Shown: piece after piece, positions 57,185 through 64,000 of the stretch
How positions within the stretch are numbered: position 1 is the first letter of the stretch
Layout: the number at the start of each line of letters is the position of its first letter
Assembly (NCBI GenBank): GCA_013398955.1
Contig: VWPU01017872.1
Coordinates: forward strand, 22,290-86,289
Direction of reading: 5' to 3'
Length of the DNA stretch: 64,000 nucleotides
Origin: Callaeas wilsoni
Lineage: Eukaryota; Chordata; Aves; Passeriformes; Callaeidae
Notes under the pieces: model-generated
Seen by the model: the letters and a program-made list of their open reading frames with translations, nothing else
Told to the model about the DNA's origin: nothing
Databases searched by the model: none
Made by a program: the position numbers and the translations under genes

Positions 57185-57560
57185 CCCGCCACCCCCGGGG
57201 GCACGTTCCGTCTCCGGGTGACTCCGGCTCCTCCGCCTGCTCCCCGGCTCGCTGCGGTGTTTTACGGCAGCGCTGCTCGGGTTGTGCCGCTAATGCCAGT
57301 CCCGGCCGAAGGACAGGGCTTGGGGTGGGACTGCTGCATCCCCGGCTGGCCCTGCTCCTCCGGCTGGCCCTGCTCCTCCCGGCTGGCCCTGCTCCCCCGG
57401 CGCTGTTCGGGACCAGCAGGACGGGCCGGTGCAGGGAGTGCAGCCCGCAGCGTTCCCCGGGGCTGGTCTCGCCGTGCCAGTGCCCTGGGCAGCGGCTCTG
57501 AGCCGTGGGTGACCCGTGGCTGTGGTGGCCATGGCCCCAGGCGGGCTGTGGGTCACAGGA
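57185..57560. promoter_or_regulatory. CpG island, candidate promoter
   Basis: I count about 35 CpGs in 375 bases of roughly two-thirds GC, with sharp edges at about 57185 and 57560. Overlapping frames on both strands are what GC-rich DNA yields by chance. An 18-bp minisatellite lies within it. No TATA box is visible. It could be a promoter, an orphan island, or GC-biased sequence. Confidence 0.45.
57342..57396 (+). repeat. 18-bp minisatellite, three copies
   Basis: Units at 57342-57359, 57360-57377 and 57379-57396 of form CCGGCTGGCCCTGCTCCT; the last ends CCC instead of CCT, and a single C separates the second and third units. Confidence 0.95.
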
Positions 57561-58424
57561 CACATCGGGACGGCTCCTGACCCTCCTCTGTTGGCTGGGC
57601 TGGAATTTTCCTGGTGAGATGAGATGAAAGGAGGAATTCTCCGGCTGTCCCAGGAAGGGGGAGCCACGTGGACGCCTCTTCCCAACGCACAGCTGCCCCC
57701 GAGACATCCCGAGAGCCACGGGCTAGCCCAGCTCCCCAGCAGCTTTAAAGGCAACTCTGTTTTGAAGCCTCTCCCACAAGCACAAGCATGGAGACGGTCT
57801 CAAAGGCCACCCAAACCACACCCAGGCGAGGCCATTTCCCGCTTGTCCCCATTTGACCATGTCCTGGGCATCGTCTGGAAGTGAGGGAACAAAGCACACA
57901 GGGCAGAACGCCACCGCCTTGCTCTCCCCCAGTTTGGCTCTGCGGAGCACAGGCGGAATCAGCACAGAAGCCACAAGTCTGTGCCACATTTGTCTCCTTT
58001 CTGTCCCTCGGCTTGCTGCACAAGGAGCAGGGGGAAGAGAAATGTGTTCAGCCTGCAACTAATGCCAGAGCCTAAGAAAAGGATCAATTCACCCCCAGAC
58101 AATTTGCAATGCAAAGGGAGCAGCTCCCCTCTTGGTTTACTCCTCCCCACGACCAAATGCGTGCACAGCCCCTCTTTCCCACATCCCTGCCTTGGGAGGA
58201 AAGCAGCTCACCATCCCAGTGCAGACAGAATCCTCACCCCCTGCACTGCCCCCACCTCGCAGCTGATTTAAATCCCTGGCACCGTCACACAGTGCCCGTT
58301 CAGCCTTTGGCACCGGAGAATCAGGAGCGGTGAGGACGTGGTGCCAGGGAGGGGGCACCCAGCACTTTGGCAGTGCTGCCCGTACACAGCTCAGCTCTCC
58401 ATGTCTCCAAAGGCTTCTCTCCCA
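57561..58424. other. Flank of the CpG island, nothing recognised
   Basis: CpG content declines. No exon or repeat recognised. Confidence 0.4.
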
Positions 58425-58560
58425 AGCGTGCCTGACTAATTAGTAAACGGAGCCTAAACCTTTTGGTCTCCATCGATCTTATCTTTAAACCCTGCAGACA
58501 ACAATTCCTCAATCGATACCTCATTTAATTGCTGCCACCAGGCTGACAGCTGGGCTCCTG
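58425..58560. promoter_or_regulatory. Compact conserved-element candidate
   Basis: About 135 bases containing TAATTA at 58437-58442, GATCTTATCTTTAAACC (a GATA-type TTATCT) and two ATCGAT sites 40 bp apart (58472-58477 and 58512-58517), the second inside TCAATCGATACC, which resembles a ONECUT-type site. TCATTTAATTGC follows. Repeat-free between GC-rich flanks. Enhancer role is inferred. Confidence 0.35.
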
Positions 58561-60574
58561 GCTTCGCAAGCCTGGCTGTCACATGGCAGGTTGCCAGTGC
58601 CACCTTCTAATCCCAAACTGATTTATCCTCTTCCAGCGCCTCTGCCCACCCGACCCCCCCACTCCTGACCCTATTCCTGCCCCTCCTTCCCTGTGCAGAG
58701 GTAGAAAAGCCCTGACTGCCTGCATCTCCCCCAGGAGCACAGCACACCCCCGTGATAATTCCCCCAGAGAATGGCTGTGACCAAACTCATGTTGATGAAC
58801 ATTTGAGCAGGAACAAGCAGCCCCCACACGTTGCTGAGACCCGATTCAGCCCATTCCCAGCCTGGCACTGTCACAGGGAGACACCTGGATGTCACCTGTG
58901 GTGTGTCCCAGCCAGCCCTGCCCAGGGACAGGCGGACAGGGAGCTCCTGTCCCGCACATCCCAATCCCAGACCTGGCCTCTGTGCATCCACAGTGAGGAC
59001 CCAGCACGTGCTGGGCATGATCTGTTGGCTGGCTGCTGTTCCTGGCCAGCCCCGGGAGCTGGAGGTTTATGGATGTTCTTGGTCTCCTGAAGAGCAGCAG
59101 ATACAGAGGCAGGCCGTGCTGTTTTGGGAGAAGCTGCCTTTGGAGTAAGGCACTGGCTTCCCAGCTCAGCACTCTCTGCTCAGGGCTGGGGGAGGCACAG
59201 CGAGGGGATCAGGCTCCTGTGATGGGCAGTGGCCATGGAGGCTCTGTGTTCGCTCTGGCTCAGTTTTTAATCTCGCTTCAATCATGGTTGTTGTTTTTTT
59301 TTTTTTTGCTGCAGTTTAATGATAATCGTAGGTGCGACACACATTTCTGTCAGTGGCAGAAATGGGAAATAATTGCTGTAACCTGATCTTAGATCAGTTA
59401 TGTGTTTGTCATCTGCAGCTCTTGATGGCCCCTCTTGGTGGGGATGCTGATTGCTCCGTCCTTGCAGCCTCAGGAAACATCAGTGTGTAATTTTGGAAGG
59501 AAATAGCACTTGTATATGAACACATCACCAGCACTACCACCAGAATGAAACCTCAGGATTGGGATTGTGCCCCACAGCACAAACTCTGGGCCTGTGGACT
59601 GTCCAGCAAGGGGCTGGGTGCCTTCTTCCACCAGTGACACTTTGAGTGTCACCTGTCCTTGCCGCTTTGAGATGCTCCACTCCATGGTGACCCAGAGCTG
59701 GCCTTCTCCAAGCAAGACGAGGTTCAGATGCATAAAATAAATCACTTCTACTATTGGTCTTAGCTGGAATCCTGATTTTGTGCTAAGTAAGAGGGACAAG
59801 GCCTTCATTATGCAGGTGCTGAGGAGAACCCTGGGCCTCGGCCTGGGCCTAGGGGAACCCACATCTCACCAGTGTCCAGCAGGAATGTGGAAATGTTCCA
59901 TTTAAGGTCTTCACAGATCAGCAATGAGGAGCTAACTCATGAGGAAAGGCAGGGGAACATGGCAACAGCTTCCTGGGAGCAAACACAGCTCTGGGGAACA
60001 TGGACGTGCTGTGGGAACACTGGGCTAGCTCAGAAGACCCCTGGCTGCTGCACGGCGCTGGTGTCTCCTGCAGTGATGACAGGCAGGATGTACCATGTCC
60101 CACACATCTCCTCTTCCAGTTTGCTCTTCTCCTGCAACAGCTACACCAGGGCAGGGTGTGACCCTGGGAAGAAGCCAGCGTCTGCTCTTGGTGCAGGCTG
60201 CTGAGGCTGGAGGACAGAGCAGAGGCCAGGCTGAAGGTGAAGGTAGATGAATCCAAGGTTTCTGGGCCAGAAACCAACTCCAGAGCCTTTCAGCCTGGAC
60301 AGAACCTAGCCCATACATCCATGGTCTTGCCACTGGGCTCAGACAGTGTCTGTGTGAGCAAGGCTGGGCCCTACCAGGGTGCTGCCTTAGCAGACAGTCC
60401 GTCCTGCTCCCATCTCCCAGGCCACAGCTTCCCAGAGAGCCGGGGAGGGAGGGGAATGCTCAGCAGCTCTGTGAGTGAAGGCCAGGAAAGCTTGTCATGA
60501 TGGTGGGAGAGGGGGATTCATGTCCTCTCACCAAAGAGAAGCTCTTTTCCACTGACAGCCTGGAGCTCTCCTGT
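58561..60574. other. Single-copy DNA with one poly-T run
   Basis: A run of fourteen T lies at 59294-59307. A minus-strand frame of 130 codons at 59470-59862 reads fairly evenly but matches nothing I know. No mobile element was recognised. Confidence 0.4.
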
Positions 60575-60685
60575 GCAGGACCAGGAGCTGGACTCAACAA
60601 TCCTTGCGCAGGGCGAAGAGTTGAACTTGGTGATCCTTGTGGGTCCCTTCCAGCTCAGGATATTCCATGATTCCGTGATTCTCTG
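60575..60685 (+). mobile_element. CR1 LINE 3' terminus, plus strand, with internal duplication
   Basis: Ends with TGATCCTTGTGGGTCCCTTC, CAGCTCAGGATATTCC and a CATGATTCCGTGATTCT tail, identical over 32 bp to the copy at 36617-36648. Just upstream, GAGCTGGACTCAACAATCCT and GAGTTGAACTTGGTGATCCT look like two diverged copies of the same CR1 segment. Confidence 0.9.
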
Positions 60686-63600
60686 ACCTCTGCTACTTTT
60701 CAATAGCCTGTTTTGTTCAGGGCTGCTCTCTGCTGCTGGTGCCAGGTGCCCTGTGAGCCAGGCTGGAGCAAAGGGCACCCAGGTAGGCAGTCCTGGTGGG
60801 ACAGGAGAGCCTCACGGGCAGGGCAGGGGTGGTTCCCTGGGCCAGCCGTGGCACGGGAATGTGGGAATGCCGATCCCACCATCGTCCTTCGCCGTGGTGC
60901 CAGAGGGTGCGTGACACATGGCACTGGGAGCTCTGCAGTTGGCCCCGAGCGTGCCCCAGATGGTTTGATGCCAGGGTGTTTGCACACAGCTCTGCCATTT
61001 AATGGGGAGAGAAGGCAGAGCTGATCCCAGCTGAAGCCACACACCAAAACGCTGACAGACTGTTTGTCGAGACACAAACATTGGCAAATGGCCCTGCTTG
61101 CCATGTACTGAGAGTCACGGCAGGGAGGGAGGCAGCCCAAGAGCAGGGATGTCTCTGGCAGAGACTGGGAGTCCTCAAAGTGCAGTTCAGAGCGTATTTC
61201 TGGGAGGAAGGAAGCCACTTGCTGGGGAGATTTGAAGCACCCTTCTCCAAATGGGTGGAACTGGGATGTCCAGCTTCTACAGACGAGGCTGGGGGTGATG
61301 GGGACAGCAGGGTGTGATTCTTGTGCAGCAGTTTGGGGGATGGAGCATGCTGCCTGTCCAGCCAGGACAGTATCTCTTTGCTCCTCTGGCTCGGTGTGTT
61401 CAGGGTTACTTGTCCAGAGGCAGCCAGACCATCAGCACCTTGGGTGTGTTAGTGTCCAACCCCTGCAGGGATGGAGCACGCAGGGTGGTGCTGGGGCTGC
61501 CTGTGATCCCTGCGGTTTGGAAGGACTCTGCCTTCCCCACCAACACCTGCCATTAGCTCTTCCCCCTGGGACCCCGTGCTCCAAGAGAGGAGGGGATGGG
61601 AGCTGTGGAGAAGGTGGCACTGAAAACGTGAGCCAGAGCAGAGCCAGGGACCAGCGTGGTGCCCAGTGGGTGGCACAGGTCTGCTCACCCCAGGGACAGG
61701 CTGGCACCTTCCCACACCACTGTCATGAATTTACAGTGGCGCTGTGGAGGGAAGAATTGCCTTTCAACGGCACCTTCCAGCCTCTAGCACATCCCCTGGG
61801 GAGCCTGGGTTTGGATCCTGGGAAAGCCAGGTCCCCTCACCTGAGTGTGCAGCCCAGAAAGTCCTGCTCTCAGGCCACCTGGGTGGCAAGAGGTGGCTGA
61901 AGGCAGTGAGCTGGAAGGCTTTACAGCTTCCCATCAAACCAGGGAAAACAAGAGCTGCTCCTGTGCTGATCTAGCAGCTTCACTTTGCCAGCAGGAGCCT
62001 TTTGTCTCTCAGATGATCCTCCTGATTGGAAGCAACTTTGGAAGCTAAGTGTTAACCCAGCTGGGCCTCAGTTCAAGGTGATCGACTGCTCTGGACAAAG
62101 ACTCTGTGTTTCCAAAAGCTCTGCCCTGCAAAATGCTGAACGCTTCCCAGGGCAACAGAGAGAGGGGCTCCCAGAGAAAGGAAAACATGGCCCATGTGGG
62201 TGGGGGGCACAGAAGGGTAACGAGGGGGGAAGGAGCTGCCAGCTGGGAAGAATTACAAACAAAATAAGGTTTTGTCATTTACCAGGACACTGGATTGATG
62301 TTAAAGCAGTCCACAGTTTTAAATTAACAATAGTACCACATCAAAAATATCAAAATTTGGGGTGAAGGTTCAACAAACTGTGGAAGGACTCCCGTGTTTT
62401 GGTGACAGACAGGGGCCTGTCCCTCCACCAGCCACCACCACAGTCCTGCCTGGCTCCAGGCTGAGACCAACCCAGGCTGTGGCACCCACAGTCCTCCAAC
62501 CAGCAACATTCCCAAGGACTGCCTGGGAGACGCACTTGGGGATGTAAAAGCCTGGGAGAGCCTGGTGAGCTGCCTGCTTGGAGCAGCCACCCCCTAATTT
62601 GCTTTGTCAGTGCAGCCCAGGACTTTAAACGTGGTGTTTGCAGCTGCGTGGGGTGCCCAGTCAGGGAATGCCAAAGGAGGCAGAGCAGCACGGTCAGTCT
62701 GTCTTGTTTTGTGCTTCCTTCTGCTCTCTCCTGGCGGCTCCTGCTCTCTCCTGTGTGCTGCCAGCATCGCAATATGGGATACTTTCAAAGTCGCGAATCA
62801 CATGATAGAAAGGGTGGTCACCTAAAAAGCAAAGAAAGGTTTTAGCTTATGTGAGTTGCTGTGAAAAACATGGAAAGGACTTGCACAGAGGTGGAGAAAT
62901 GCCTATTGTGGTAGTGAGGGGCAGCTATGCTGCAAAATCACAGGGACACTCTGTTGCCCCAGTCCAGGTTCTGGGACAGTTTTCCACCTAATTTGTGCTA
63001 GGGAAAGGTCCTGAAATCTGTCTTCTGTATCAACTCTGACCATTTTTCTCCCTGGCTTTCAGACCCCTCATGAATTCCTTGCCATATCAAAAGAGAGGAA
63101 ACAAAAGGGGCCAAGCGAGTATTCCTCAACCCAATGCGAATGCCCCAGGGAGGGCGGCCCCACAGTGCCCAGCTCCCAGTGCACTCATCCTTGCCCTCGG
63201 TGTCCCCCTGCCCTCCCCTCTGCCAGCTGCCCCCTCAGCCTCCCCTCTGCAGCTTGCACACGTCAGCTGCTACCGAAGAGCCTCCATGGCCCCAGGAAGG
63301 GGAATGGGCTGCTAACAGAAATATCTCACTTCAGACTGATACTCCTGACCCGAAACCCTCCAGAAGCCTCTCTCCAGATTATCATCATCCTGCTGATGCT
63401 GAGCTCTTCCTCCTCCTGGCCTTGACCCTTTTGTCCCCACTGCAGAGGTTTCCCTGAGAGGTGTGGGGCTTTCTCTCTCATGGTGCCTCGCTGCAGCCTT
63501 TTGTGCGATCTCCTACATCATCCTCCCCTCATCCAGAGGTTCTCCTGCCGATGTGCCGGGCTCAGCGCTGGCACCGCAGCATCCCATGGGATCTCGTCTC

Positions 63601-63949
63601 TTAGCAACGCGAGGGAAGATGCTGAGCACACGTCTGGTCCATCGGTCCATGGAGGCTTCGTGCACAGGGCAGAGGGCAGCTGCTGCCTGGAGGGAATGCA
63701 GCTCCCCTGCACAAACCATCTCCTTCTCCCCTGACCCTGGGAAGCGCCTGAGGTTCAGGAGGTTGAGCACCATTGTGGGACACCTCAGCCTGCTACCCCA
63801 GCCCTGCTCTCTGGCCCATCACAGAGCTTTCCAGAGCCACTTCCCGCACGAGAGACCTGGAAAACTCCCACCATCCTTCCTGTCTTCTGCCACAGCTCCT
63901 CCACCACTAACCAGGCCCTCAGAAGGTGCTCAGACTGCCCCAAAACAGC
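60686..63949. other. GC-rich single-copy DNA, nothing recognised
   Basis: Many overlapping frames on both strands, including 222 codons on the plus strand at 61232-61900, with no recognisable protein. No CR1 or LTR found. Confidence 0.4.
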
Positions 63950-64000
63950 CGGGAGCGTGGAGGAGCATCCCTTGGCCGGGCGCGGGGCCGGCGCGGCGCG
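63950..64000. promoter_or_regulatory. Left edge of a CpG island continuing beyond the window
   Basis: The final bases are extremely CpG-dense (GGCCGGGCGCGGGGCCGGCG and CGGCGCG), while the preceding kilobases are CpG-poor. This is what the shore of a promoter CpG island looks like; most of it must lie to the right of position 64000. Confidence 0.5.

Noticed and set aside
59470..59862. 130-codon minus-strand frame with a fairly protein-like composition
   Set aside because: No recognisable domain or splice context and not unusually long; weaker than the 23504-24094 frame.
61232..61900. 222-codon plus-strand frame
   Set aside because: GC-rich sequence with several overlapping frames and no recognised domain.

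Overview
The window reads as non-coding nuclear DNA from a bird. The best evidence is the repeat content. There are about seventeen copies of chicken-repeat-1 (CR1) LINE 3' ends, several still carrying the short ATTCTATG-type tail typical of avian CR1, and two endogenous-retrovirus LTRs of avian ERV type. The first LTR resembles those of songbirds, so a passerine is my guess, but that rests on memory of repeat consensi. Base composition alternates between GC-richer stretches (including CpG clusters) and AT-rich, homeodomain-motif-rich stretches, as in intergenic or intronic DNA around a vertebrate gene.

No protein-coding exon, tRNA, rRNA or CRISPR array could be supported. The long open frames lie mostly in GC-rich or CR1 DNA, overlap one another on both strands, and resemble no protein family I recognise. 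No CDS is therefore called. The one open frame worth testing is the minus-strand frame at 23504-24094, which lies outside recognised repeats.

Layout: 1-1425 holds three CR1 pieces, two of them facing each other as a potential long hairpin. 1.6-12 kb is mostly single-copy with AT-rich conserved-element candidates (about 1.64, 8.0 and 11.5-12.0 kb) and three plus-strand CR1 copies. 12.2-13.8 kb has two more CR1 pieces. 19.1-20.35 kb has an old, long minus-strand CR1 followed directly by a second copy. 27.1-27.9 kb is the best internal CpG island. 28.47-28.71 kb is a nearly perfect two-copy tandem duplication of a 124-bp unit. 32.5-32.8 kb is another enhancer-like AT-rich block, followed by a CpG cluster at 33.5 kb. 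38.55-39.66 kb holds two unrelated solo LTRs in the same orientation, 111 bp apart. 44.5-46.9 kb is CR1-rich and contains the only ambiguous base (N at 45831), inside a direct repeat. 51-58.6 kb mixes enhancer-like blocks, CpG clusters, short duplications and CR1 pieces. The last 50 bases run into very CpG-rich sequence that looks like the edge of an island lying outside the window.

No new biological system is evident. The items most worth following up are the promoter-like CpG islands, the candidate regulatory blocks, the 124-bp duplication, the LTR pair, the facing CR1 copies and the N-containing repeat. Conservation and repeat-family assignments were made by eye from memory of consensus sequences and were not computed.
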